NCBI GenBank assembly: GCA_002359495.1
Contig: DENB01000051.1
Coordinates: 122,185 to 132,838, forward strand
DNA: 10,654 bases
Direction: 5' to 3'
From: Enterobacteriaceae bacterium UBA2655
Lineage (GTDB): Bacteria > Pseudomonadota > Gammaproteobacteria > Enterobacterales > Enterobacteriaceae
Of this stretch, positions 1-6,967 are shown piece by piece. The notes under the pieces were generated by a model that worked only from the letters and a program-made list of their open reading frames with translations, was not told where the DNA came from and did not search any database. Position numbers and translations under genes: made by a program. Numbering within the stretch: position 1 is the first letter of the stretch; every line of letters begins with the position of its first letter.

Positions 1-12
1 CCCCCCCCCCCC
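1..12. other. Poly-C run at window edge, probable sequencing or assembly artefact
   Basis: Twelve consecutive C bases open the window. On the coding strand of yheS they give GGG codons just after the second Walker A helix, where the conserved reading would be Gly-Glu-Leu. The first Gly fits; the following residues do not. A poly-G tail at the end of a read or contig is a known artefact of two-colour short-read chemistry. I infer that roughly the last 8 bases are unreliable, and that this is a contig end. Confidence 0.6.
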
Positions 13-1088
13 GCCAGCAGCTTGATCAGCGTCGATTTGCCGGCGCCGTTGCGCCCCAGCAGCCCGATGCGCGAGCCGGGCACCAGATTCAGCTTGATGG
101 CGTCAAGGATCACGCGATCGCCGTAACCGGCGGTGACCTTCTCCATTTTCAACAGCGGATTGGGCAAGCTCTCCGGCGGACGAAAACTAAAGCTGAAGGG
201 ATTATCGACATGCGCCGGCGCGATCAGCTCCATGCGCTCCAGCATTTTGATGCGGCTCTGCGCCTGCTTCGCCTTGGAGGCTTTAGCGCGGAAGCGATCG
301 ATATAACTTTGCAGGTGCGCCACTTTCTCCTGCTGATGCTCATACAACGCCTGCTGCTGCGCCAGCTTGGCCACGCGCTGGCGTTCGAATGAACTGTAGT
401 TGCCGGTATATTCGAACAGCGTTTGTTGTTCGATATGTAAAATCTTATTCACCACCGGATCGAGAAAATCGCGGTCGTGCGAAATCAGGATCAGCGTGCC
501 GGCGTAGCTTTTCAACCAGCGCTCCAGCCACATCACCGCGTCGAGATCGAGGTGGTTGGTCGGTTCGTCGAGCAGCAGCAGGTCGGAGCGGCAAAGCAGC
601 GCCTGCGCAAGGTTCAGACGCATGCGCCAGCCGCCGGAAAAATCGCTCACCGGACGCAGCAGCTGTTCCTGTCCAAAGCCGAGGCCGTGCAGCAGGCTGG
701 AGGCGCGCGCCTGGATGCTCCAGGCCTGAATGGCGTCGAGCTTGCCGTGCAGCAGCGCGATGGCGTTGCCGTCGTTGCGCGCGTTGGCCTGCTCAAGTTC
801 TGCTTCAAGTTGACGATACTCCCGGTCGCCGTCGATAACATAATCGAGCGCGGGTTTGCCGAGCGCGGGCGTCTCCTGGTTTACCCACGCAAGCGCCCAG
901 TTGCCGGGAAAGGTGACGCTGCCGGCGTCGCCGGTGATTTCCCCTTTCAGCAGGGAGAGCAGCGTGGATTTGCCGCAGCCGTTTTTGCCCACCAGACCGA
1001 CTTTCTGGCCGGGATTGATGGTTGCGCTAGCGTTATCCAGCAGAACCTGGGTGCCGCGTCGAATTTGTAACGAGGAAAAGACAATCAT
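1..1088 (-). CDS. yheS: YheS, ABC-F family ATPase (partial; C-terminal part beyond the window)
   Basis: Soluble ABC-F ATPase with two ATP-binding domains and no membrane part. Family members bind the ribosome E site and rescue or tune translation; the exact role of YheS is not fixed by this sequence. Reading from ATG at 1088-1086, the protein starts MIVFSSLQIRRG. Domain 1 has Walker A GKNGCGKST (residues 34-42), signature FSGGW (about 147-151) and Walker B with LLLLDEPTNHLD (about 170 on). A charged linker with Gln/Arg-rich helices follows, and domain 2 begins with Walker A GRNGAGKST (345-353). About 362 codons are present; the E. coli protein has about 637 residues. No strong ribosome binding site precedes the ATG, but start and residues match E. 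coli YheS. The gene is divergent from kefG. At the extreme end the reading becomes LLAGGG where E. coli has LLAGEL, because of a run of 12 C on the plus strand; this is probably not real sequence. Confidence 0.95.
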   Translation of the reverse strand, partial: MIVFSSLQIRRGTQVLLDNASATINPGQKVGLVGKNGCGKSTLLSLLKGEITGDAGSVTFPGNWALAWVNQETPALGKPALDYVIDGDREYRQLEAELEQANARNDGNAIALLHGKLDAIQAWSIQARASSLLHGLGFGQEQLLRPVSDFSGGWRMRLNLAQALLCRSDLLLLDEPTNHLDLDAVMWLERWLKSYAGTLILISHDRDFLDPVVNKILHIEQQTLFEYTGNYSSFERQRVAKLAQQQALYEHQQEKVAHLQSYIDRFRAKASKAKQAQSRIKMLERMELIAPAHVDNPFSFSFRPPESLPNPLLKMEKVTAGYGDRVILDAIKLNLVPGSRIGLLGRNGAGKSTLIKLLAGGG

Positions 1089-1201
1089 AAGCGCCGTATC
1101 GTCAGAATATGTTAATTTACCGGCAACATAATAAGATAAACATTCGTTGCGTCGTGCATGGTAGCGGAAATCCCGCGCGGTGACGACGTTTTGACGATCC
1201 T

Positions 1202-1209
1202 GAGGAGAA
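1202..1209 (+). promoter_or_regulatory. kefG ribosome binding site
   Basis: GAGGAGAA ends two bases before the ATG at 1212. Its GAGGAG core is a good Shine-Dalgarno match and supports this start over the in-frame ATG at 1158, which has no comparable site and would add 18 residues absent from the family. The rest of the gap to yheS (1089-1201) is AT-rich and must hold divergent promoters. A CATAAT box at 1127-1132 resembles a -10, but I see no convincing -35 for it. Confidence 0.7.
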
Positions 1210-1211
1210 CG

Positions 1212-1763
1212 ATGTCGCAGCCGCCGAAAGTTTTGCTGCTTTATGCCCACCCGGAATCGCAGGACTCCATCGCCAATCGGGTTCTGCTGCAGCCGGCTCA
1301 GCAACTGGAGCATGTCACGGTACATGACCTTTATGCTCATTATCCTGACTTTTTTATCGATATTCATTATGAGCAACAGCTGCTGCACGAGCATCAGGTG
1401 GTGGTGTTTCAGCATCCGCTTTATACCTACAGCTGCCCGGCGCTGTTGAAAGAGTGGCTGGATCGCGTGCTGTCGCGCGGTTTCGCCAGCGGCGTGGGCG
1501 GCAATGCGCTCGAAGGCAAATACTGGCGCAGCGTGGTGACCACCGGCGAGCCGGAGACCGCCTATCACGAAGACGGCCTGAACCGCTATCCCATGAGCGA
1601 AATCATGCGGCCCTTCGAGCTGACGGCGCAAATGTGCCGCATGCACTGGATGACGCCGATGATTATCTATTGGGCGCGCCGGCAATCGCCGGAGATGATG
1701 AAACAGTTCGCCCGCGCCTATGGCGACTGGCTGGCGGCGCCGCTGCCCAACGGAGGTCTGTAA
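1212..1763 (+). CDS. kefG: KefG, ancillary flavoprotein of the KefB potassium efflux system
   Basis: Cytoplasmic flavodoxin-fold protein of the NQO1/KefF quinone reductase family. In E. coli the homologue is required for full activity of the KefB potassium/proton antiporter. The 183-residue product starts [17 protein letters not shown], the beta1 strand and phosphate-binding loop of the family. It continues with [20 protein letters not shown] (about 67-85), the typical dinucleotide/flavin region, and ends in a [11 protein letters not shown] tail. Length and sequence match E. coli KefG (YheR, about 184 residues). Its stop codon TAA shares one base with the ATG of kefB, and the kefB ribosome binding site GGAGGT (1752-1757) lies inside the kefG 3' end. 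The two are therefore translated from one message and probably coupled, which fits a fixed subunit stoichiometry. Confidence 0.95.
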   Translation: MSQPPKVLLLYAHPESQDSIANRVLLQPAQQLEHVTVHDLYAHYPDFFIDIHYEQQLLHEHQVVVFQHPLYTYSCPALLKEWLDRVLSRGFASGVGGNALEGKYWRSVVTTGEPETAYHEDGLNRYPMSEIMRPFELTAQMCRMHWMTPMIIYWARRQSPEMMKQFARAYGDWLAAPLPNGGL

Positions 1764-3568
1764 TGGAAGGTCAATCCCTGCTTACCGCTGGCGTCATTTA
1801 TCTGTTCGCCGCCGTGTTGGTGGTACCGGTCGCCGCGCGGCTGGGCATTGGCGCGGTGTTGGGTTACCTGCTGGCCGGCATCGCGATTGGTCCCTGGGGG
1901 CTGGGCTTTATCAGCGACGTAGAGGAGATCCTGCACTTCTCCGAGCTTGGCGTCGTGTTTCTGATGTTTATCATTGGACTGGAGCTGAATCCCGCCAAGC
2001 TCTGGTCGCTGCGCCGCTCTATTTTCGGCGTAGGCGCCGCCCAGGTAATCTTTTCCGCCGCCGTGCTGGGCGTTTTGCTCTGGCTGACCGATTTCGACTG
2101 GCAGGCCGCCGTGATCGGCGGCATCGGCCTGGCGATGTCTTCCACCGCAATGGCGTTGCAGCTGATGCGCGATAAGGGCATGAACCGCAGCGAAGCGGGG
2201 CAGCTCGGCTTCTCCGTGCTGCTGTTTCAGGATTTGGCGGTTATTCCGGCGCTGGCGCTGGTGCCGCTGCTGGCAGGCAGCGACAGCGGCAATATCGACT
2301 GGATGAAATTCGGCATGAAGGTGCTGGCGTTCGCCGGCATGCTGATCGGCGGACGCTATCTGCTGCGGCCGATCTTCCGCTATATCGCCGCGTCCGGCGT
2401 GCGCGAGGTGTTTACCGCCGCCGCGCTGCTGCTGGTGCTGGGCTCCGCGCTCTTTATGGATGCGCTGGGGCTGTCAATGGCGCTGGGCACTTTTATCGCC
2501 GGCATTCTGCTGGCGGAGAGCGAATATCGCCACGAACTGGAAGTCGCGATCGATCCCTTCAAAGGTCTGCTGCTCGGTCTGTTTTTTATCTCCGTCGGTA
2601 TGGCGCTCAATCTCGGCGTGCTTTACACCCATATCATCGCGATTCTGCTCGGCGTGCTGATTCTGGTGGCGGTGAAAAGCCTGGTGCTTTACCTGTTGGG
2701 ACGCATTTACGGTTTGCGCAGCTCCGAGCGTTTGCAGTTCGCCGGGGTGCTGAGCCAGGGCGGGGAGTTCGCTTTCGTTCTCTTTTCCGCCGCCTCCTCC
2801 GCGAAGCTTTTTTCCGGCGATCAGCTGCCGCTGCTGCTGGTGACCGTTACGCTGTCGATGATGACCACGCCGCTGCTGATGCAGGGCGTCGATCGTATCC
2901 TCGCGCGCCGCTTCAACGAGCCGGACGATGAGAGCGAGAAACCCTTTGTCGAGGACGACCAGCCGCAGGTTATCGTGGTGGGATTCGGCCGCTTCGGCCA
3001 GGTGGTGGGGCGCCTGCTGATGGCGAACAATAAGCGCGTCACCGTGCTGGAGCGCGATATTAGCGCCGTCAGCCTGATGCGCAAGTATGGCTACAAGGTT
3101 TACTATGGCGATGCGACCGAGCTGGAACTGCTGCGCGCCGCCGGCGCCGCCAGCGCTCAGTCTATCGTGATTACCTGCAACGATCCGGAAGATTCGATGG
3201 CGATCGTGCAACTCTGCCAGCAGCATTTTCCTCAGCTGCAGATTCTGGCCAGGGCGCGCGGGCGCGTCGAGGCGCATGAGCTGCTGCAGGCGGGCGTGAC
3301 GCAATTCTCGCGCGATACCTTCTCCAGCGCGCTGGAGCTGGGCCGCAAGACACTGATGACGCTGGGCATGCACCCGCACCAGGCGCAGCGGGCGCAGCTG
3401 CATTTTCGGCGGCTCGATATGCGTATGCTGCGCGAGCTGATGCCGAACCATGCCGACAGCGCGCAAATTTCGCGCGTGCGCGAGGCGCGACGGGAGCTGG
3501 AAGATATCTTTCAGCGCGAAGTGCAGCAGGAAAAACGCCAGTTCGACGGCTGGGACGATCAGGAGTGA
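1763..3568 (+). CDS. kefB: KefB, glutathione-regulated potassium/proton antiporter
   Basis: Inner-membrane CPA2-family antiporter. It lets potassium out and protons in when glutathione-S-conjugates form, acidifying the cytoplasm and protecting against electrophiles such as methylglyoxal; free glutathione keeps it shut. The 601-residue length equals E. coli KefB. Residues 1 to about 380 are a run of hydrophobic helices (about 12), with the conserved stretch [19 protein letters not shown] near the N-terminus. The regulatory loop [12 protein letters not shown] begins at residue 257. After a short acidic linker comes a KTN/RCK domain with the Rossmann motif GFGRFG (407-412), acidic ERD at the end of the next strand and YYGDAT. 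The C-terminal tail carries the conserved [16 protein letters not shown] segment and ends in a charged helix. ATG at 1763 overlaps the kefG stop. KefC is the close paralogue, but pairing with KefG and the C-terminus favour KefB. Confidence 0.97.
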   Translation: MEGQSLLTAGVIYLFAAVLVVPVAARLGIGAVLGYLLAGIAIGPWGLGFISDVEEILHFSELGVVFLMFIIGLELNPAKLWSLRRSIFGVGAAQVIFSAAVLGVLLWLTDFDWQAAVIGGIGLAMSSTAMALQLMRDKGMNRSEAGQLGFSVLLFQDLAVIPALALVPLLAGSDSGNIDWMKFGMKVLAFAGMLIGGRYLLRPIFRYIAASGVREVFTAAALLLVLGSALFMDALGLSMALGTFIAGILLAESEYRHELEVAIDPFKGLLLGLFFISVGMALNLGVLYTHIIAILLGVLILVAVKSLVLYLLGRIYGLRSSERLQFAGVLSQGGEFAFVLFSAASSAKLFSGDQLPLLLVTVTLSMMTTPLLMQGVDRILARRFNEPDDESEKPFVEDDQPQVIVVGFGRFGQVVGRLLMANNKRVTVLERDISAVSLMRKYGYKVYYGDATELELLRAAGAASAQSIVITCNDPEDSMAIVQLCQQHFPQLQILARARGRVEAHELLQAGVTQFSRDTFSSALELGRKTLMTLGMHPHQAQRAQLHFRRLDMRMLRELMPNHADSAQISRVREARRELEDIFQREVQQEKRQFDGWDDQE

Positions 3569-3640
3569 TCGTTCACGGGCCGTTCGTCTCTCGGCTAAAC
3601 TTAGCGAATCCGATCTGCAACAGAACGGGCGGAAAACAGA

Positions 3641-3835
3641 ATGCGTAAACGTTTTATTGCCGGTGCGGTCTGTCCGCACTGTCAGGAAAAAGACACGCTG
3701 GCGATGTGGCGTGAAAATAATGTCGATGTCGTCGAGTGCGTGAAATGCGGTCACCAGATGCGCGAGGCCGATAAGCAAATACGCGATCAGGTACGTAATC
3801 AGGAGCAAGTTATCGGCATTTTTCATCCTGAGTAG
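3641..3835 (+). CDS. yheV: YheV family small zinc-ribbon protein
   Basis: A 64-residue protein of unknown function. Two CxxC knuckles, CPHC (residues 11-14) and CVKC (33-36), frame a short beta segment with MWRENNVD and suggest a structural zinc site. The C-terminus ends QVIGIFHPE, matching E. coli YheV (about 66 residues), from which the N-terminus differs by two residues (MRKRF instead of MAIRKRF). The ribosome binding site is weak, only a GGCGGA-like stretch 6-11 bases upstream. The gene lies 72 bases after kefB with no terminator between, so it is probably co-transcribed with kefGB, though nothing in the sequence ties its function to potassium efflux. Confidence 0.9.
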   Translation: MRKRFIAGAVCPHCQEKDTLAMWRENNVDVVECVKCGHQMREADKQIRDQVRNQEQVIGIFHPE

Positions 3836-3865
3836 CGTAATGTCGCAGCTTTTTTTAAGCTTAAA

Positions 3866-3894
3866 CTTACAGCGGGATTGAATTCCGTTACAAT
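3866..3894 (+). promoter_or_regulatory. Likely sigma70 promoter of slyD
   Basis: -35 box CTTACA (3866-3871, 4 of 6 consensus), 17-base spacer, -10 box TACAAT (3889-3894, 5 of 6). Transcription would start near 3901, leaving a leader of about 130 bases before slyD. This explains the 196-base gap between yheV and slyD, which has no other gene. No intrinsic terminator is evident after yheV, so some read-through from kefB-yheV is possible. Confidence 0.55.
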
Positions 3895-4031
3895 CGGCGC
3901 AATTAACGCTGGGGCGACGGAAAGCGCGGTTGCGTTTTTAACCTCAGTCTGGAACCTTTCTGGTTGGTGTTATTGCACGCAAAAATAGACCAATGAGACG
4001 GGATCGCAGTTCTCAACGGTTAGGAGATATC

Positions 4032-4586
4032 ATGAAAGTAGCTAAAGACCTGGTGGTTAGCCTGGCCTATCAGGTACGTACAGAAGACGGTGTGTTGGTT
4101 GACGAGTCACCGGTGAGTGCACCGTTGGACTATCTGCACGGTCATGGTTCCCTGATTTCGGGTCTGGAAAAAGCGCTGGAAAATCACGTCGTAGGCGATA
4201 AGTTTGACGTGCATATTCCGGCGAACGAAGCTTACGGCCAGTACGATGACAACCTGGTGCAGCGCGTGCCTAAAGACGTCTTTATGGGCGTGGACGAATT
4301 GCAGGTCGGTATGCGTTTCCTCGCGGAAACCGATCAGGGCCCGGTACCGGTAGAAATTACCGAAGTGGAAGATGAGCACGTCGTGGTTGACGGCAACCAC
4401 ATGCTGGCGGGCCAGAACCTGAACTTCAACGTGGAAGTCGTTGCGATCCGCGAAGCCACGCCGGAAGAACTGGCGCATGGTCACGTGCATGGCGAACATG
4501 GCCATCACCACGATCACGACCATGATCATGGTCACGACCACGGTCAGGGCGGTTGCGGCACCGGCGGCTGCGGCTGCGGCCACTAA
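4032..4586 (+). CDS. slyD: SlyD, FKBP-type peptidyl-prolyl isomerase and nickel metallochaperone
   Basis: Cytoplasmic prolyl isomerase and chaperone that binds unfolded chains and delivers nickel to hydrogenase. In E. coli the homologue is also needed for phiX174 E-mediated lysis. The 184-residue product has a split FKBP domain (residues 1-70 and about 120-140, with LDYLHGHGSLISGLEKAL) and the inserted IF chaperone domain (about 75-120). The tail from about residue 149 is rich in His, Asp and Gly, with HHHDHDHDHGHDHG and Cys at 175, 180 and 182. The E. coli tail is longer and has more Cys. Start ATG at 4032 is preceded by TAGGAG (4021-4026), the proper spacing; an in-frame ATG at 3993 would add 13 arginine-rich residues not found in the family. 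A terminator follows 15 bases after the stop, so slyD is probably monocistronic. Confidence 0.97.
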   Translation: MKVAKDLVVSLAYQVRTEDGVLVDESPVSAPLDYLHGHGSLISGLEKALENHVVGDKFDVHIPANEAYGQYDDNLVQRVPKDVFMGVDELQVGMRFLAETDQGPVPVEITEVEDEHVVVDGNHMLAGQNLNFNVEVVAIREATPEELAHGHVHGEHGHHHDHDHDHGHDHGQGGCGTGGCGCGH

Positions 4587-4601
4587 GATTTCTGAGTAGC
4601 G

Positions 4602-4630
4602 AAAAGGCCACCCGCGGGTGGCCTTTTGCT
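4602..4630. terminator. Shared bidirectional terminator between slyD and slyX
   Basis: A perfect 26-base inverted repeat at 4602-4627: arm AAAAGGCCACCC, two-base centre GC, arm GGGTGGCCTTTT. The central bases would open to form the loop. The plus-strand transcript ends in TTTTGCTTTT; the minus-strand transcript ends in TTTT followed by CGC. It lies between the 3' ends of the convergent genes slyD and slyX and can act on both, though slyX is 122 bases away. Confidence 0.9.
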
Positions 4631-4748
4631 TTTCTGACGCTCGCCTCCAGGCGTGCGTGAGCATGCAACGAGGCAAGGCGCCAGGCAACGGGAAAGCGCA
4701 GCATACGGAATTATGTGAACATTTCACAGCGCCGCAGCGCTGAACCGA

Positions 4749-4967
4749 TCAATAATGCGGCGGCGGCGTCTCTTCCGCCTGCGACGCGATCATCGACGGC
4801 GCCGCGGCTTTCAGCTTATTTACCATCAGGCGCAACTGCTCCCGCATCCTGCTCATTTCCAGCTCGTGCTGCGTGACCGTTTGGTTTAGCTGGTCAATGG
4901 TCAGCTCCTGAAAAGCGACCTTGCTCTCGAGGGCTTCCAACCGTTTTTCCCACTCTGAATCTTGCAT
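4749..4967 (-). CDS. slyX: SlyX family coiled-coil protein
   Basis: A 72-residue protein of unknown biochemical function, named for its position beside slyD. Residues from about 5 to 55 form a heptad-patterned coiled coil ([19 protein letters not shown] and onward), suggesting a homo-oligomer. The C-terminus [12 protein letters not shown] is the conserved family ending. Length equals E. coli SlyX. ATG at 4967-4965 is preceded on the minus strand by a near-perfect Shine-Dalgarno, AAGGAGGA. It is divergent from fkpA, sharing the 282-base gap 4968-5249, and convergent with slyD. Confidence 0.95.
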   Translation of the reverse strand: MQDSEWEKRLEALESKVAFQELTIDQLNQTVTQHELEMSRMREQLRLMVNKLKAAAPSMIASQAEETPPPHY

Positions 4968-5107
4968 AGATCCTCCTTCTGTTACGGCGCGACAGGGTGA
5001 TGCGCATTCAGATATGATTTTACGGCCTGGCGGCGCAGAAATACCCGATTTTTTTGTTCTTCATCACCGGCTTGCTTGAAATCAGGCGAGACGACATCAT
5101 CTCTGAT

Positions 5108-5135
5108 GAAACTTCCTGATGCAAAAAAGGTCGGA
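5108..5135 (+). promoter_or_regulatory. Likely sigmaE promoter of fkpA
   Basis: -35 element GAAACTT (5108-5114; sigmaE consensus GGAACTT, 6 of 7) and -10 element TCGGA (5131-5135; consensus TCTGA, 4 of 5), separated by 16 bases, the usual sigmaE spacing. The start would be near 5141, giving a leader of about 110 bases. E. coli fkpA is a known sigmaE-regulon gene, so the site is expected here. A second possible -10 (TATAGT, 5187-5192) lies nearer the gene but lacks a clear -35. The rest of the 4968-5249 gap must hold the slyX promoter, which I could not assign. Confidence 0.7.
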
Positions 5136-5249
5136 GGTTAACCGGATAATCACATTGTGGTAGTGTTCGCCGCTGCCGCGTACAGTTATAGTGTGGGCCT
5201 TTAGTCCGCAATAATTCCCGAGGTTAGAGGCTTCGGTTTTGGAGAAAGG

Positions 5250-6080
5250 ATGAAATCACTGTTTAAAGTCACATTGTTAGCGACCACCATGGCGGTTGCG
5301 CTCACCGCTCCGCTGGCAATGGCGGCAGAGACAACCACCGCACCAGCTGCGGCGCCGACCGCTGCGCCTCAAGCGCCGAAAAACGCCGCCTTCAATAATG
5401 AAGATCAGCAGTCTGCTTATGCGCTGGGCGCCTCGCTGGGTCGCTACATGGACAACTCCCTGAAGGAACAGGAGAAACTGGGCATCAAACTGGACAAACA
5501 GCAGCTGATCGCTGGCGTTCAGGATGCGTTTGCCGGCAAGAGCAAGCTTTCTGACCAGGAAATCGAGCAGACGCTGCAGGCTTTCGAAGGCCGCGTAAAA
5601 GGCGCGGCTCAGGCCAAGATGGAGAAGGACGCTAAGGAAAACGCCGATAAAGGCGACGCCTACGCGGCTAAATTCGCCAAACAGAGCGGCGTGAAGAAAA
5701 CCGACAGCGGTCTGCTGTATAAAGTCGAGAAAGAAGGCAGCGGCGACGCGCCGAAAGACAGCGATACCGTCGTAGTGAACTATAAAGGCACGCTGATCGA
5801 CGGCACCGAATTCGATAACTCCTATACACGCGGCGAGCCGCTCTCTTTCCGTCTGGACGGCGTTATCCCGGGCTGGACTGAAGGTCTGAAGCACGTTAAG
5901 AAGGGCGGTAAAATTCAGCTGGTGATCCCGCCGCAGCTGGCCTACGGCAAAAACGGCGTGCCGGGCATTCCCGCCAACTCCACGCTGGTGTTTGACGTCG
6001 AGCTGCTCGATATCAAGCCGGCGCCGAAAGCGGACGACAAGGCGCAGGCGCCTGCCGCTGACGATAAAAAAGCCCAGTAA
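5250..6080 (+). CDS. fkpA: FkpA, periplasmic FKBP-type peptidyl-prolyl isomerase and chaperone
   Basis: Envelope-stress foldase that isomerises Xaa-Pro bonds and holds unfolded outer-membrane and periplasmic proteins. The 276-residue precursor has a Sec signal peptide MKSLFKVTLLATTMAVAL... with a cut after residue 25 (AMA/AET). An Ala/Pro/Thr-rich stretch of about 20 residues (27-45) is longer than in E. coli. The helical dimerisation and chaperone domain spans about 48-145 (SAYALGASLGRYMDNSLKEQ), and the FKBP catalytic domain about 160-256. The latter shows VNYKGTLIDGTEFDNSYTRG, the active-site segment VIPGWTEGL and AYGKNGVPGIPANSTLVFDV. A Lys/Asp/Ala tail ends the protein. GGAG at 5241-5244 is a proper ribosome binding site. 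A hairpin terminator follows, so it is a single-gene unit under the sigmaE promoter upstream. Confidence 0.97.
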   Translation: MKSLFKVTLLATTMAVALTAPLAMAAETTTAPAAAPTAAPQAPKNAAFNNEDQQSAYALGASLGRYMDNSLKEQEKLGIKLDKQQLIAGVQDAFAGKSKLSDQEIEQTLQAFEGRVKGAAQAKMEKDAKENADKGDAYAAKFAKQSGVKKTDSGLLYKVEKEGSGDAPKDSDTVVVNYKGTLIDGTEFDNSYTRGEPLSFRLDGVIPGWTEGLKHVKKGGKIQLVIPPQLAYGKNGVPGIPANSTLVFDVELLDIKPAPKADDKAQAPAADDKKAQ

Positions 6081-6087
6081 GCTTATC

Positions 6088-6117
6088 ACCGCCGCTGCGA
6101 AGCGGCGGTTTCATTTC
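6088..6117 (+). terminator. Intrinsic terminator of fkpA
   Basis: Perfect 9-base stem ACCGCCGCT/AGCGGCGGT (6088-6096 and 6101-6109) closed by the stable GNRA tetraloop GCGA, followed by TTTCATTT. It lies 7 bases after the fkpA stop codon. The T tract is interrupted by a C, so some read-through into yheO is possible. The stretch 6118-6244 before yheO has no gene; I see no strong sigma70 promoter there. Confidence 0.88.
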
Positions 6118-6244
6118 CATACGATGACAAAGCTCTGGCATAAGCGAGCGACATTTGCCAGACTAGCGCCTGCAAAACAATCCAAATATTGAGTCTGCCC
6201 TGCAGCGCTGTGACAGGCTCCAGCCATTTAGGGTGATGTCTTCG

Positions 6245-6967
6245 ATGTCTAATCCATTCAATCCCGGTGAACTGACCGATTTCGACTTACTCGAACAACG
6301 TCCGTTCGAACAAACCGATTACGATATTTTGAAGTCCTACGAGGCCGTTGTGGATGGCCTGGCGATGCTGATCGGCTCACATTGTGAAATCGTGCTGCAC
6401 TCGCTGGAAGATTTGAAATGTTCTGCGGTGCGCATCGCAAACGGCGAGCACACCGGACGGAAGGTCGGCTCGCCCATAACCGACCTGGCGCTGCGTATGC
6501 TGCATGATATGCACGGCGCGGACAGCAATGTTTCCAAAGCCTACTTCACCCGCGCTAAAAGCGGCGTGCTGATGAAGTCGGTTACTATCGCGATTCGCAA
6601 TCGCCAGCAGCGGGTCATCGGTCTGCTTTGCATCAACATGAATCTTGACGTTCCTTTTTCGCAAATCATGTCCACCTTTATGCCGCCGGAAATGCAGCAG
6701 GTGGATTCCAACGTCAACTTCGCCAGTTCGGTCGAAGATCTGGTGACGCAAACGCTGGAATTTACTATCGAAGAGGTGAGCGCCGACCGCAACGTCTCAA
6801 ACAATGCGAAAAATCGCCAGGTAGTGCTCAATCTCTATGAAAAAGGGATCTTCGATATTAAGGACGCCATTAACCAAGTCGCCGATCGTTTGAATATCTC
6901 CAAACATACGGTCTATCTCTATATTCGCCAGTTCAAAAACGGCGATTTCCAGGGGCAGGATCGCTGA
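6245..6967 (+). CDS. yheO: YheO-family transcriptional regulator (PAS-like sensor plus helix-turn-helix)
   Basis: Predicted DNA-binding regulator. Residues from about 27 to 135 are the YheO-type PAS domain ([20 protein letters not shown], then [18 protein letters not shown] and [16 protein letters not shown]). Residues about 185-232 form the helix-turn-helix, with [14 protein letters not shown] as the recognition helix region. In Pseudomonas a family member (DauR) controls D-arginine catabolism; the ligand and targets here are unknown. ATG at 6245 is chosen because it gives 240 residues and aligns with the E. coli protein. An ATG at 6236 would add three residues, and the AGGG motif at 6230-6233 lies awkwardly for either (2 or 11 bases away). 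The stop TGA overlaps the start of tusD, so yheO heads the yheO-tusDCB unit, as in E. coli. Confidence 0.93.
   Translation: MSNPFNPGELTDFDLLEQRPFEQTDYDILKSYEAVVDGLAMLIGSHCEIVLHSLEDLKCSAVRIANGEHTGRKVGSPITDLALRMLHDMHGADSNVSKAYFTRAKSGVLMKSVTIAIRNRQQRVIGLLCINMNLDVPFSQIMSTFMPPEMQQVDSNVNFASSVEDLVTQTLEFTIEEVSADRNVSNNAKNRQVVLNLYEKGIFDIKDAINQVADRLNISKHTVYLYIRQFKNGDFQGQDR

Noticed and set aside
477..1070. Plus-strand frames of 100-200 codons across the yheS region
   Set aside because: The minus-strand reading gives an unbroken ABC-F protein with all motifs; these are shadows.
1158..1211. Upstream in-frame ATG extending kefG by 18 residues
   Set aside because: No ribosome binding site at this ATG, a good one at 1202-1209, and the start at 1212 matches the family length.
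2474..3826. Open frame of 450 codons on the minus strand opposite kefB and yheV
   Set aside because: It lies antisense to a full-length, well-conserved kefB, is rich in His, Gln and Arg as GC-rich shadow frames are, and shows no recognisable domain or ribosome binding site.
3847..3861. AGCTT-T5-AAGCT inverted repeat after yheV as a terminator
   Set aside because: Only a five-base AT-rich stem with the T run inside the loop; too weak to call.
3993..4031. Upstream in-frame ATG extending slyD by 13 residues
   Set aside because: Added residues are Arg-rich and not family-like; TAGGAG directly precedes the ATG at 4032.
5277..6089. 270-codon minus-strand frame opposite fkpA
   Set aside because: Antisense to a complete fkpA and spanning its terminator; composition is that of a shadow frame.
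6154..6176. TTTGC/GCAAA inverted repeat upstream of yheO as a YheO operator, and TTGCCA (6155-6160) as a -35
   Set aside because: Five-base arms with a 13-base spacer are expected by chance, and no -10 lies at the right distance from TTGCCA.
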